Source: Melioribacteraceae bacterium (GTDB taxonomy: Bacteria; Bacteroidota; Ignavibacteria; Ignavibacteriales; Melioribacteraceae). From it: 64,000 nt of DNA. Positions 29,291-37,528 of the stretch are shown here, piece after piece (positions within the stretch are counted from its first letter, which is position 1; each line of letters starts with the position of its first letter). The DNA is taken from contig JAIPBD010000014.1 in NCBI GenBank assembly GCA_021739765.1, forward strand, positions 1 through 64,000. The letters run 5' to 3'. Under the pieces are notes generated by a model. That model made no database searches and was not told where the DNA came from. It saw only the letters and a program-made list of their open reading frames with translations. Position numbers and translations under genes: made by a program.

Positions 29291-29347
29291 ATGAAAAACA
29301 AAAATTCAAATATTATTCTCTGTCTTTGTATGCGGTTACGAATGTGA
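29291..29347 (+). CDS. Putative leader peptide of the metZ operon (18 aa)
   Basis: Reads MKNKNSNIILCLCMRLRM then TGA. Two Cys and two Met codons lie in the last eight positions, as expected for a ribosome-stalling leader ahead of a sulfur amino acid operon. The Cys codons overlap segment 1 and the stop overlaps segment 2 of the attenuator. There is no clear Shine-Dalgarno, and the predicted transcript start is only a few bases upstream. That does not exclude translation in this group, where Shine-Dalgarno use is weak. Confidence 0.55.
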   Translation: MKNKNSNIILCLCMRLRM

Positions 29348-29414
29348 AAGACTAAGGATGATAACATTAAACTTAAATCAAAGGTCTTTCGCTAAAAGTG
29401 AAAGGCCTTTTTTT
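29322..29414 (+). promoter_or_regulatory. Transcription attenuator (antiterminator/terminator switch) before metZ
   Basis: Four segments can pair in exclusive ways: 1, GTCTTT (29322-29327); 2, GTGAAAGACT (29344-29353); 3, AAAGGTCTTTCGC (29380-29392); 4, GTGAAAGGCCTTT (29398-29410). 3:4 is a 13-bp hairpin with a 5-nt loop followed by T residues to 29414, an intrinsic terminator. 2:3 pairs over 10 bp and would prevent it. 1:2 pairs over 6 bp and would restore it. The terminator ends 8 bases before the metZ ribosome site, so metZ cannot be transcribed from the upstream promoter without read-through. Alternatively part of an uncharacterised riboswitch. Confidence 0.65.
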
Positions 29415-29431
29415 GTAAATTGGAGAAAGTA

Positions 29432-30601
29432 ATGAGAAAGGAAACGATTGCTGTTCGCGCTCAAGCCGAGAGAAGTCAAAATCGCGAACACGCAGTTCCA
29501 CTTTACCTGACTTCAAGTTTTCTTTTTGAAAACGCAGAACAAGGACGAGCACTATTTGCCGATGAAGTTGAAGGAAATATTTATTCACGTTTTTCAAATC
29601 CTAACTCTTCTGAATTAATTGACAAAATGGCTCAGCTTGAAAATTGTGAAGATGGTTTTGCTTTCGCCACCGGAATGGCTGCCGTTTTTTCAATCTTCGG
29701 CGGTTTACTGGAAAGCGGTGATCATATTGTGGCATCCCGTTCACTGTTTGGTTCAAGCCACCAAATTCTTACAAAAATTCTTCCGAAGTGGGGAATCACT
29801 CATACTTACGTTGATGCCGAAAACTATGACGGTTGGGAAAAGGCAATAACACCGAATACAAAAATGATTTTTATCGAAACTCCCTCCAACCCTGCCCTAG
29901 AAGTTATCGATCTTGAATTTTTGGGAGCACTCTCTAAAAAACATAATTTAATTTTCAGCGTTGATAATTGTTTCGCGACACCGTTTATTCAAACTCCAAA
30001 AGATTTTGGAGCAGACCTTGTAATTCATTCGGCAACCAAATTTATTGATGGACAAGGCAGAGTTTTGGGCGGTGTTGTAGTTGGCAGCAAAGAATTAATA
30101 AAAGAGATCCGGTTTTTCGCAAGGCAAACCGGTCCGGCAATTTCACCGTTTAACGCGTGGATTCTCTCCAAAAGTTTGGAAACTCTTTCGGTGCGGATAG
30201 AAAAACATTGCGCGAATGCATTAACAATAGCGAAAAAATTGAGCGAAAATCAAAATCTTGAGAATGTTAAATATCCCTTCCTTGAATCCCACCCACATTT
30301 TGAAATCGCAAAAAAACAAATGTTGATGGGCGGCGGAATTGTAACTTTCGTTATAAAAGGCGGTTATGAACGGGCGCAGAAATTTATTGACGCGTTGCAA
30401 ATCTGTTCAAGAACCGCAAATCTCGGTGATTCCAGAACAATCGTAACGCATCCGGCATCAACTACGCATTCGAAATTAAGTGAAGCGGAACGCCAAGCTG
30501 TTGGCATATTTCCGGGTTTAGTGCGAGTTTCTGTTGGACTTGAACATGTTGATGATATTTTAGAAGATCTTAAACAAGCTATTCTAAAATCGGAGGAATA
30601 A
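29432..30601 (+). CDS. metZ: O-succinylhomoserine sulfhydrylase (Cys/Met metabolism PLP enzyme)
   Basis: PLP-dependent enzyme of the cystathionine gamma-synthase family. The start is ATG 29432 with GGAG at 29422; a TTG at 29420 is less likely. Seen: YSRFSNPNSSELIDKMAQLE (YsRxxNPt motif), GMAAVFSIFGG, ETPSNPALEVIDL, SVDNCFATP, the lysine in IHSATKFIDGQGRVLGG, and the C-terminal GDSRTIVTHPASTTHSKL and VRVSVGLEHVDDI. The motifs favour MetZ, which makes homocysteine from O-succinylhomoserine and sulfide; MetB or MetY activity is not excluded. It is first in an operon with an OsmC-like gene (1-base TAATG overlap) and sulfur-transport genes. Confidence 0.85.
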   Translation: MRKETIAVRAQAERSQNREHAVPLYLTSSFLFENAEQGRALFADEVEGNIYSRFSNPNSSELIDKMAQLENCEDGFAFATGMAAVFSIFGGLLESGDHIVASRSLFGSSHQILTKILPKWGITHTYVDAENYDGWEKAITPNTKMIFIETPSNPALEVIDLEFLGALSKKHNLIFSVDNCFATPFIQTPKDFGADLVIHSATKFIDGQGRVLGGVVVGSKELIKEIRFFARQTGPAISPFNAWILSKSLETLSVRIEKHCANALTIAKKLSENQNLENVKYPFLESHPHFEIAKKQMLMGGGIVTFVIKGGYERAQKFIDALQICSRTANLGDSRTIVTHPASTTHSKLSEAERQAVGIFPGLVRVSVGLEHVDDILEDLKQAILKSEE

Positions 30602-31014
30602 TGAAAGTTGAATTAAAAAGAGTTGATAAAAATTTCCATTTCGAAGCGAGCGGAGTATCAAACGTAAAAGTGAATATCGACGGAGCCGAGTCAATCGGTG
30701 GAAGTAATTCGGGAGCGCGGCCGATGGAATTAATTTTAATGGGGCTCGGCGGGTGCAGTGCGATCGATATATTATCCATTCTGCGCAAACAAAAAATAGA
30801 ACCAACAAGTTTTGAAATTGAAATTAACGCCGTAAGGCGAGAAAAGATTCCTTCAATTTTCACAAAGATTGAGGTTGTTTATAAAGTTACCGGCGAAGTT
30901 GACGAATCCAAACTCAAACGCGCGATTGATTTATCGGTTGAGAAATATTGTTCGGTTTCTGAAATACTTAACAAAACAGCCGATATCACTTACACATATG
31001 AAATCAGTAAATAA
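30601..31014 (+). CDS. OsmC family protein
   Basis: 137 residues with the two conserved cysteines of the OsmC/Ohr fold, in LMGLGGCSAIDIL and VEKYCSVSEIL. Family members reduce organic peroxides or handle sulfur compounds. The YhfA-like subgroup is often found beside sulfur-transfer genes. Its start overlaps the metZ stop by one base (TAATG), so translation is coupled. Here the context favours a thiol or sulfane-sulfur role over general peroxide defence, but that is inference. Confidence 0.88.
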   Translation: MKVELKRVDKNFHFEASGVSNVKVNIDGAESIGGSNSGARPMELILMGLGGCSAIDILSILRKQKIEPTSFEIEINAVRREKIPSIFTKIEVVYKVTGEVDESKLKRAIDLSVEKYCSVSEILNKTADITYTYEISK

Positions 31015-31060
31015 TTATTTCAATTAAATATTTATAAATTTTTAATTAGTCGAGAATAAT

Positions 31061-31537
31061 ATGACTTCAATCTCAGGACTTTGGGAATGGTATATTGCCG
31101 GACCGCTTATCGGTTTATTTGTTCCACTTTCACTTTACTTCGGTAATAAAATGTTTGGAATTTCATCAACATTCACTCAAATTTGCTCTGCTTTTGCGCC
31201 TCGAAATCTCAAATCATTTTTCACGTACGATCATGAAAAGGATGGTTGGAAGGTATCTTTCGTTACCGGAATTTTGCTCGGCGGATATATCTCACAAAAT
31301 CTGCTTAATTACGAAACGGTACGTTTTTTACCTGATCATTATTATTCTCTCGAAGGTTATGTTACACTTTTCTTCGGTGGAATTTTAGTCGGATTCGGAA
31401 CACGTTACGCAAACGGCTGTACTTCCGGCCATTCAATCACCGGAATTTCAACGCTTCAATTATCCGGCTTAGTTGCGACAATTTCCTTTTTCATCGGCGG
31501 ACTTTTATTAACCTACGCTAAAATGTATCTGGGATAA
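31061..31537 (+). CDS. YeeE/YedE-family sulfur transporter, first half
   Basis: 158 residues with four to five membrane helices and the family motif GTRYANGCTSGHSITGIS, where the cysteine lies in the pore of TsuA-type thiosulfate transporters. Together with the next gene it makes the two-gene form of YeeE/YedE. The likely substrate is thiosulfate or a related sulfur compound feeding the sulfhydrylase. It follows the OsmC-like gene by 46 bases. Confidence 0.88.
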   Translation: MTSISGLWEWYIAGPLIGLFVPLSLYFGNKMFGISSTFTQICSAFAPRNLKSFFTYDHEKDGWKVSFVTGILLGGYISQNLLNYETVRFLPDHYYSLEGYVTLFFGGILVGFGTRYANGCTSGHSITGISTLQLSGLVATISFFIGGLLLTYAKMYLG

Positions 31538-31539
31538 TC

Positions 31540-31941
31540 ATGAAATTTAAATTTTTGTTTACCGGAATTTTATTTGGAATTATCATTACAAAATCTGAAG
31601 TGATAAGCTGGTTCAGAATTCAAGATATGTTTCTTTTCAACGAGTGGCACATGTATTTGGTTATCGGTTCCGCAATTTTCGTCGGAATGATTGGTTATTT
31701 GATCATCAATAAAATTGGCAAAACAATCGACGATGAGAATATCCAAATCAGTAAAAAACCTTTAAACAAAGGCGTTGTGATAGGGGGAATACTCTTCGGA
31801 TTGGGTTGGGCAATTACCGGTGCATGTCCGGGACCAATTTTCGCGCAAATTGGAGCCGGAGAATACGCCGCGATAGTAACGTTATTCGGAGCGCTTGTTG
31901 GAGCGTTTATTTTCAATTTGGTGAAGGATAAACTTCCTTAA
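31540..31941 (+). CDS. YeeE/YedE-family sulfur transporter, second half (DUF6691-type)
   Basis: 133 residues with about four membrane helices and the second-half signature GLGWAITGACPGPIFAQIGAG, whose cysteine matches the other pore cysteine. It starts 2 bases after the previous stop. The stop lies one base from the end of the convergent ATPase gene. Confidence 0.87.
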   Translation: MKFKFLFTGILFGIIITKSEVISWFRIQDMFLFNEWHMYLVIGSAIFVGMIGYLIINKIGKTIDDENIQISKKPLNKGVVIGGILFGLGWAITGACPGPIFAQIGAGEYAAIVTLFGALVGAFIFNLVKDKLP

Positions 31942-31942
31942 C

Positions 31943-33169
31943 TCACAATACGAAGTCAATCGGAACGGCAAAAAGCTTTTCGCCAAAAGGTACAACTCTA
32001 TCTCCGAGATAGAGTAAATATCCGTATTTCAAATCGTTTCCAATTTCTTCTGCCAGCGCCCTCATGTGGTTGAACATTTCCGCTTTCGGTGAATGAGTTG
32101 ATTTTACTTCAATAGCGATTGCCTCACCCAAATTATTTTCGATAATAAAGTCCACCTCTTGCGCGGATGCGGTACTGTAATGATAAAATCGGCATCGGTT
32201 TTCACTCCAGCTTGCTTCTTTTATCAACTCCATTAACACATAATTTTCAAGCAAAAATCCCGTAGCCACTTTCTCACTTTCAAATCTTTTCGAGGTTAGG
32301 CTTAACAAATGGGAAACAAATCCCGTATCATTGAAATAAATCTTGGGCGTTTTTATCAATCTTTTCGATTTATTTTTTGAATATGCCGGTAAAAAACGTA
32401 TTAAAAAAATCGATTCCAAAAGGGTCAAATATCTTTTTAAAGATGTTTGTGGTATGGCGGAAGAACGAGCCAATTCCGCGAAGTTTACCAATGCTCCAAC
32501 TCTTGCCGCTAAAATATTGAGCAGTTTCGGGATTATGTTCATTCCTTCAATATTGGAAATTTCCCGAATATCCCTTTTAATAATTGTCTCGGAATATGAC
32601 TCAAACCAAGTCCCGCGGCGTTCGTCAGTTTTTCGGCTAACCGCTTCCGGATATCCACCGCGTAATATTCTATTGTTAATTTCTTCACGGCGATCAACTT
32701 TCTTTCCGAGAGTAATATTTCTTTCGAAGAGATTTTTAATTGTATTTGCGTCTCTGTTTTCAATCTCGCTCAGAGAAAACGGATATAAATTCAACAATTC
32801 CATTCTTCCGGCCAACGATTCTGAAATTCCGGGGACAGTCAAAACATTTGCCGATCCGGTTAACAGATATTTACCAGGTTTTCTGTCGTTATCCACTTCC
32901 AACTTTATTGCACGCAAAAGCTCTGGTGCCAGTTGAATTTCATCCAAAACAACATTCCCTTCAAACCCTTTTATAAATCCATGCGGATCAGACTTTGCCG
33001 CCGACAAATAAACCGCGTCAACCAAACTTATATATTCCGCGGGATGAATTGACTTTGCGAACTCTTTCAATAATGTACTTTTACCGACTTGCCTTGCACC
33101 GTGAAACATTAATACCGGGCTATCCTCGCATGAAGCCAAGATATTTTTTACAAGTTTTCTTTTAATCAT
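31943..33169 (-). CDS. AAA+ ATPase with DUF4143 domain
   Basis: 408 residues. Walker A in FHGARQVGKSTLL (near residue 23-35), Walker B in GNVVLDEIQLAPELL, sensor motif in LLTGSANVL. The middle part has a winged-helix-like stretch (VNFAELARSSAIPQTSLKRYLTLLESIFLI). The C-terminal DUF4143 nuclease-like domain ends with EVDFIIENNLGEAIAIEVKS. The family is widespread in bacteria and archaea and often acquired horizontally; its role is unclear. It stands alone between the sulfur operon and bacterioferritin. Confidence 0.9.
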   Translation of the reverse strand: MIKRKLVKNILASCEDSPVLMFHGARQVGKSTLLKEFAKSIHPAEYISLVDAVYLSAAKSDPHGFIKGFEGNVVLDEIQLAPELLRAIKLEVDNDRKPGKYLLTGSANVLTVPGISESLAGRMELLNLYPFSLSEIENRDANTIKNLFERNITLGKKVDRREEINNRILRGGYPEAVSRKTDERRGTWFESYSETIIKRDIREISNIEGMNIIPKLLNILAARVGALVNFAELARSSAIPQTSLKRYLTLLESIFLIRFLPAYSKNKSKRLIKTPKIYFNDTGFVSHLLSLTSKRFESEKVATGFLLENYVLMELIKEASWSENRCRFYHYSTASAQEVDFIIENNLGEAIAIEVKSTHSPKAEMFNHMRALAEEIGNDLKYGYLLYLGDRVVPFGEKLFAVPIDFVL

Positions 33170-33231
33170 TTTCTTTTTTTATGCGACTATAACAAGCATG
33201 GATATGATAATCAGCCACAAATGATGAGAAT

Positions 33232-33263
33232 AAAAAAAGTCCGGTTAGTGATTAACCGGACTT
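33232..33263 (-). terminator. Intrinsic terminator of the bacterioferritin gene
   Basis: AAGTCCGGTTA (33237-33247), 5-nt loop, TAACCGGACTT. On the minus strand this runs into seven T residues. Confidence 0.88.
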
Positions 33264-33288
33264 ATAGTTGTAAATCAAGAAAATTTAA

Positions 33289-33783
33289 CTAAGCATTACC
33301 TCTTTGGGAGATTGTTTTACTTCTTTCGATTGATTGAAGCGCAAGATAATCTTTACCATGTTTGGCAATATTTTCCAATTCGGTATCATACTGATCGAAA
33401 TGTCTTTCTTCATCGGCAACGAGATCTTCGAATATCTTTTTAGTCACTGAATCCACAGCGGCGCTGGCTTCGTTTGCCCAGACGTTGTATTCGTGAGCGC
33501 TGTCTTCTTCCATTTTTGCCGCCATTTTTAACATATCCTGAACGTCTCTTAATTGCTCAACTTTGTTAAGCAATTCCATTTTTACATCGCCTTTTAAGAA
33601 AAGAATTCGTTCCGCTAAATGTTCAACGTGCATCATCTCTTCTACCGCGGTTTTTTTGAATAAACCGGCGAGTAAATCATATCCTTGATCATCACAATGA
33701 AAATGAAAATACATGTACTGATGAACGGCGTGAAGTTCATCGGCAACTGCTTTGTTTAACAATTCAATACTTTTTTCGTGCAT
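33289..33783 (-). CDS. bfr: Bacterioferritin
   Basis: 164 residues, four-helix ferritin-like protein. Di-iron ligands can be placed at E16, E49, H52, about E92, E125 and H128 (ELHAVHQY, EEMMHVEH, ADEERHFD). M50 sits where bacterioferritins have the haem-ligating methionine. Length is near the usual 155-160. It stores iron and protects DNA from Fenton chemistry. GGAGGGG lies directly upstream of the ATG, behind a TATCTTTG promoter element, with a terminator behind the gene: a single-gene unit. Confidence 0.9.
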   Translation of the reverse strand: MHEKSIELLNKAVADELHAVHQYMYFHFHCDDQGYDLLAGLFKKTAVEEMMHVEHLAERILFLKGDVKMELLNKVEQLRDVQDMLKMAAKMEEDSAHEYNVWANEASAAVDSVTKKIFEDLVADEERHFDQYDTELENIAKHGKDYLALQSIERSKTISQRGNA

Positions 33784-33811
33784 AACCCCTCCAAAATAGA
33801 ATTTTACCTCA

Positions 33812-33819
33812 CAAAGATA
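33812..33819 (-). promoter_or_regulatory. Bacteroidota-type -7 promoter element of bfr
   Basis: TATCTTTG on the minus strand matches the TAnnTTTG consensus of the Bacteroidota primary sigma factor. Its distance fits a 5' leader of about 20 bases. A matching TTG at -33 is not evident. Confidence 0.55.
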
Positions 33820-33956
33820 CTAAAATTGAAAACAGAAATTAAGAGAGCAAAATTGCTCCATTTAATGATGAGATATTTTTTGAGGAAGAAAATGGCACTG
33901 AACGAACTGATACTTTAATTATTCTCGACAGGAAATAGATTGTTGAGAATTGTATA

Positions 33957-34352
33957 TCAGAACTCTTTTAAATTTGTATGTTTGGCAATCAGATTGAAAT
34001 CAGAATCATTATGAAGAAGAACAAGATTATTTTCAATTGCGATTTGACAAATTAAGCAATCAATTGTACTTCGAATTGTGATTCCTTTTCTTCTTAACTG
34101 AAAATAAATTTTTGCTGCTTCCTCAAAAGACCCCATATGCGATTTTGGTTCATAAAACCTTTGTGTTGCGAGATAATCCTTTAGAATTTCGAATTCATTG
34201 TAATTAAGAGCACCTTGCAAAACTTCCTGATAAGTAAACGACGTTATTCCAAAATCAATGTTATTTTGAATCAGAGATTCAAATTTCCGGACTGAAGAAT
34301 TATTCACCCCTTTAAAGAAATCAATCAGAACTGATGTATCAACAAGAAACAT
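33957..34352 (-). CDS. vapC: PIN-domain ribonuclease toxin, VapC family
   Basis: 131 residues. PIN acidic residues are visible in FLVDTSVLIDFFKG (N-terminus), a mid Glu in TYQEVLQGAL, STIDCLICQIAIEN, and HNDSDFN near the end. VapC toxins cut tRNA or rRNA. Its ATG overlaps the antitoxin stop by one base (TAATG), so the pair is translationally coupled. Confidence 0.9.
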   Translation of the reverse strand: MFLVDTSVLIDFFKGVNNSSVRKFESLIQNNIDFGITSFTYQEVLQGALNYNEFEILKDYLATQRFYEPKSHMGSFEEAAKIYFQLRRKGITIRSTIDCLICQIAIENNLVLLHNDSDFNLIAKHTNLKEF

Positions 34353-34546
34353 TATTTTCTCATTGATTTATAATCGTAATCCTTTTCAAAAACCAATTTT
34401 CCGCGCAAATCACCAAGATTTTTTCGTTTTTTATTTTCAATAAATTCTTTTAAAGCCTGGTGAATTAAATCCTTTTTTGTTTTTACGTCGCTGTACTTGA
34501 ATGCTTCATCCATCAATTGATCGTCTAAATCAATATTAGTTCTCAT
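34352..34546 (-). CDS. vapB: VapB-family antitoxin
   Basis: 64 residues from ATG 34546 (MRTNIDLDDQLMDEA), behind GGGA; a longer frame to 34597 lacks a ribosome site. The N-terminus is a ribbon-helix-helix of the VapB type (NIDLDDQLMDEAFKYSDVKTKKDLIHQAL). The C-terminus (DLRGKLVFEKDYDYKSMR) is the usual toxin-wrapping tail. It likely represses its own operon. Confidence 0.88.
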   Translation of the reverse strand: MRTNIDLDDQLMDEAFKYSDVKTKKDLIHQALKEFIENKKRKNLGDLRGKLVFEKDYDYKSMRK

Positions 34547-34668
34547 AATACGTCCCTTTTTGTGTATAAGCATACACATAAATATTGGAAAATTCAATCA
34601 ACAAATAGCAAATGAAAATTCATACTTTCAAAAATACACCTTGAATTATCGTAATAACTTTGGAAAAA

Positions 34669-36837
34669 CTATTCTTTCATACTCAAACCAATTCTGCCTT
34701 TTGCTTTGTCGATTGTCATAATAGTAACATCAATAATATCGCCGACTTTCACAATATCAAGCGGATTTTTAACAAATCGGTTTGCCATTTGGGAGACATG
34801 AACCAGTCCATCGCTTTTTAATCCGATATCAACAAACGCACCGAAATCAACCACATTTCTGACCGTTCCTTTTAATTTCATTCCTTCACTCAGATCGTCA
34901 ATCGATAGAATATCAGATCGAAGAATTGGCTTTTGCATTTCATCCCGTGGATCACGTCCGGGTTTTTGGATATTTTCAATTATATCTTCGAGAGTCGGAA
35001 TTCCGACACCAATCTGTTCGGCAACTTTGCCAAGGTTATTTTGCGAAATGTATAATTTAATGCGGGCGTAGGAATTTCTAAAATCGTTAATATCCGCACC
35101 ACAAAGTTTGAACAATTTTTCGGTTGCTGAATAAGATTCGGGATGAATAAAGGTATTATCCAACGGATTTTCAGCTTGAGCGATTTTCAAAAACCCGGCG
35201 GCTTGTTCAAATAATTTTTCGCCCATCCCGGGAACATCGAGAAAATCATGGCGGGAAACAAACTTCCCTTTTTCATCACGAACTTTTACAATTCTGTTCG
35301 CTAAACTTTTATTTAATCCTGAGACATAAGTGAGTAATGAGGCTGAAGCAGTATTGACATCAACACCAACATAATTCACGCAGCTTTCAACAACGGCGTC
35401 TAGATTTTTCTGCAAAACTCTCTGGTTTACATCATGTTGATACAATCCGACCCCAATCGATTTCGCGTCAATTTTTACCAATTCCGCAAGTGGATCAAGA
35501 ACCCGGCGAGCAATTGAAATGTTTCCGCGCTGACTCGCTTCCAAATCCGGGAATTCTTCTTTCGCAATTTTTGATGCGGAATAAACAGACGCACCGGCTT
35601 CACTTACGATTAAATAGTGGCAATCAAGATTATTCTCCTTTATCAATTCCGCAACCATTTGCTCGGTTTCACGGCTCGCGGTTCCATTTCCGATTGCGAT
35701 CAAATCAACTTTATGTTTGGTTACAAAATCGGATATAATCTTCTTGGCTTCCTCAATTCTTTTTTGCGGAGGATGAGGATAAACGGTTGTCCCGGCTACG
35801 TATTTCCCGGTTGGATCAATAACAGCTACTTTTGAACCGCTTACAAATCCCGGATCAATTCCTAAAATCATTTTTCCGCTTACGGGAGGCTGTAATAAAA
35901 GCTGCCTTAAATTTGAGGCAAACACTTCAATTGCATGTTCTTCTGCCAATTCGGCTAATGCGGAACGGACTTCCCTCTCAATCGATGGATAAATTAATCT
36001 ATCGAATGAGTCTGCAACCAGTTCTTCGAAGATGTCGTTAAATACACTTTCGTTCGATTTAAAGTATTCTTTGTGAATTAAATATGTTATGTCTTCCTTT
36101 TCAAATCCGAGAGTTACCTTTAAAAACCTTTCCTTCTCACCTCTGTTCAAAGCCAGAATCTGATATGGTTTTATATGTTTAATATCGATCTGAAATTCAT
36201 GGTAAACATCGTAAACATCTTTTTTGCCTGCGGGAATATCTTCAGGTTTAGTTTTTGCTTTGGACGAAACAACCAGCGATTTTTCCATCAATTCTTCACG
36301 AACAACTTGGCGGACTTCAGCCGTTTCGCTTATCATTTCTGCGATAATATCTTTCGCACCTTGCAACGCTTCCTCGATCGACGCTACACCTAACTCTTCA
36401 TTAATAAATTCAGCTAATTTTTCATCGAAATTCCCATCAAAATTCGGATTTTCAAGCAGAAACAAAGCCAACGGTTCCAGTCCTTTTGCTTTAGCAACTG
36501 TTCCTCTGGTTTTTCGTTTTGGTTTGTAAGGAAGGTATAAATCTTCGAGTTCATTAAGCATCAAAGTTGCTTCAATTTTCTGTTTTAATTCAGGGGTCAG
36601 CTTCCCTTGTTCTTCAATGCTTTTTAATATTGTTGCTTTTCTTGCGATTAACACATCAAGATAATTTTTGCGCTCCTCAATTTCGCGTAAAACCTCTTCA
36701 TCCAATCCGCCTGTATGTTCTTTCCTGTAACGAGCGATAAAAGGAATTGTTGCGCCTTCATCGAATAATGAAATGACAGCATTTACTTGAAAATCTTTGA
36801 TTTGTAATTCTTGGCTGATAGTGGAGATGATATTCAT
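34669..36837 (-). CDS. tex: Tex family RNA-binding transcription accessory protein
   Basis: 722 residues, the normal Tex length. N-terminal helical region (QVNAVISLFDEGATIPFIARYRKE), then a YqgF/RNaseH-like domain (KMILGIDPGFVSGSKVAVID). Helix-hairpin-helix repeats follow (VGVDVNTASASLLTYVSGLNKSLA, HDFLDVPGMGEKLFEQAAGFL). The C-terminal S1 domain starts at GMKLKGTVRNVVDFGAFVDIG. Binds RNA and is thought to act in transcription or translation quality control. The VapBC pair lies downstream on the same strand, 120 bases away. Confidence 0.95.
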   Translation of the reverse strand: MNIISTISQELQIKDFQVNAVISLFDEGATIPFIARYRKEHTGGLDEEVLREIEERKNYLDVLIARKATILKSIEEQGKLTPELKQKIEATLMLNELEDLYLPYKPKRKTRGTVAKAKGLEPLALFLLENPNFDGNFDEKLAEFINEELGVASIEEALQGAKDIIAEMISETAEVRQVVREELMEKSLVVSSKAKTKPEDIPAGKKDVYDVYHEFQIDIKHIKPYQILALNRGEKERFLKVTLGFEKEDITYLIHKEYFKSNESVFNDIFEELVADSFDRLIYPSIEREVRSALAELAEEHAIEVFASNLRQLLLQPPVSGKMILGIDPGFVSGSKVAVIDPTGKYVAGTTVYPHPPQKRIEEAKKIISDFVTKHKVDLIAIGNGTASRETEQMVAELIKENNLDCHYLIVSEAGASVYSASKIAKEEFPDLEASQRGNISIARRVLDPLAELVKIDAKSIGVGLYQHDVNQRVLQKNLDAVVESCVNYVGVDVNTASASLLTYVSGLNKSLANRIVKVRDEKGKFVSRHDFLDVPGMGEKLFEQAAGFLKIAQAENPLDNTFIHPESYSATEKLFKLCGADINDFRNSYARIKLYISQNNLGKVAEQIGVGIPTLEDIIENIQKPGRDPRDEMQKPILRSDILSIDDLSEGMKLKGTVRNVVDFGAFVDIGLKSDGLVHVSQMANRFVKNPLDIVKVGDIIDVTIMTIDKAKGRIGLSMKE

Positions 36838-37239
36838 TGTTAATTGTCCCGTAAAATTGAAGAAGTGAATTAAATGGAATAATATATTTTATTCCACTTG
36901 TATTTTAATAAATCTTGATCTTAGTCTTAGTCATGATCTTGATCTTCTTTTCTGTGGAAAAGTATTAAGTCTTTTATGGAATTTTGGCGTTAAAATTTTG
37001 ACCGGATTTTCTTGCTTTACCGTTGGGTGAGACAGACTTTTTAACCCAAAAGAGAAGTTCTTGCTGTCAAGGTATCGAACTTTTAAACGAATCTGAAGAC
37101 CATGACAGCCGAGAAAAAAATAAACTTCATCTCATAAAAATTCTATTTCCCTGTTTTATCCTATCAATAAGGCAAACATAATTTTAAAAATTGTTATTAT
37201 ACTCAGCAAGCAAATCAAAAAAATAATTTTTATTAAAAT
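36838..37239. other. Intergenic region upstream of tex, no gene seen
   Basis: Low-complexity stretch near 36908-36950 with repeated GATCTT/TCTTAGT units. Otherwise no frame or structure I can name. Confidence 0.5.
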
Positions 37240-37371
37240 ATGATTGATCCCGACATTGGATGGAATTACAATGTACAATTAGAAGGTAGTAATTTACCAA
37301 GCGGTGATTATGTTTACACACTCTCAACCCCCAAATTTCACACTTCCAAGAAGATGTTATTAATCAAATAA
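37240..37371 (+). pseudogene. Orphan type IX sorting-domain tail
   Basis: A 43-codon open stretch ending LPSGDYVYTLSTPKFHTSKKML then LIK and stop. This is the last strand pair of a Por sorting domain, with SG-Y-Y-L and a KKMLLIK end. Nothing upstream encodes the rest of a secreted protein or even the YPNPFNP part. It is the leftover 3' end of a deleted sorted-protein gene. Confidence 0.65.
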
Positions 37372-37382
37372 TTAAAAACCGT

Positions 37383-37406
37383 GGCGCAGACTATCCAGTC
37401 TGCGCC
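37383..37406. terminator. Perfect 10-bp hairpin behind the orphan tail
   Basis: GGCGCAGACT, ATCC loop, AGTCTGCGCC. It starts 11 bases after the orphan tail's stop, where a gene's own terminator would sit. No T-tract follows; it could also be a REP-like element. Confidence 0.5.
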
Positions 37407-37528
37407 GCAGTGAATTAACCAATACCACAGACATTGAAAACAGCAAATCTTGATGTTTTTTGTTATCCCGATTTATACAACTTTTACAACGCTAACAAGT
37501 CTAAAGAAAAAACAAACCCGGGGGAGCT

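Noticed and set aside
29280-29431. Known SAM-type riboswitch ahead of metZ
   Set aside because: I compared the leader by eye with what I remember of SAM-I, SAM-II and SAM/SAH motifs and found no match. The coding leader with Cys/Met codons explains the structure better. A covariance search has not been run.
33957-34546. VapBC as part of a larger defence island
   Set aside because: Flanking genes (bfr, tex) are housekeeping; no other defence gene is nearby.
36900-36955. Short GATCTT/TCTTAGT repeats as a CRISPR or iteron array
   Set aside because: The units are too short and irregular, and there are no spacers or partner genes.
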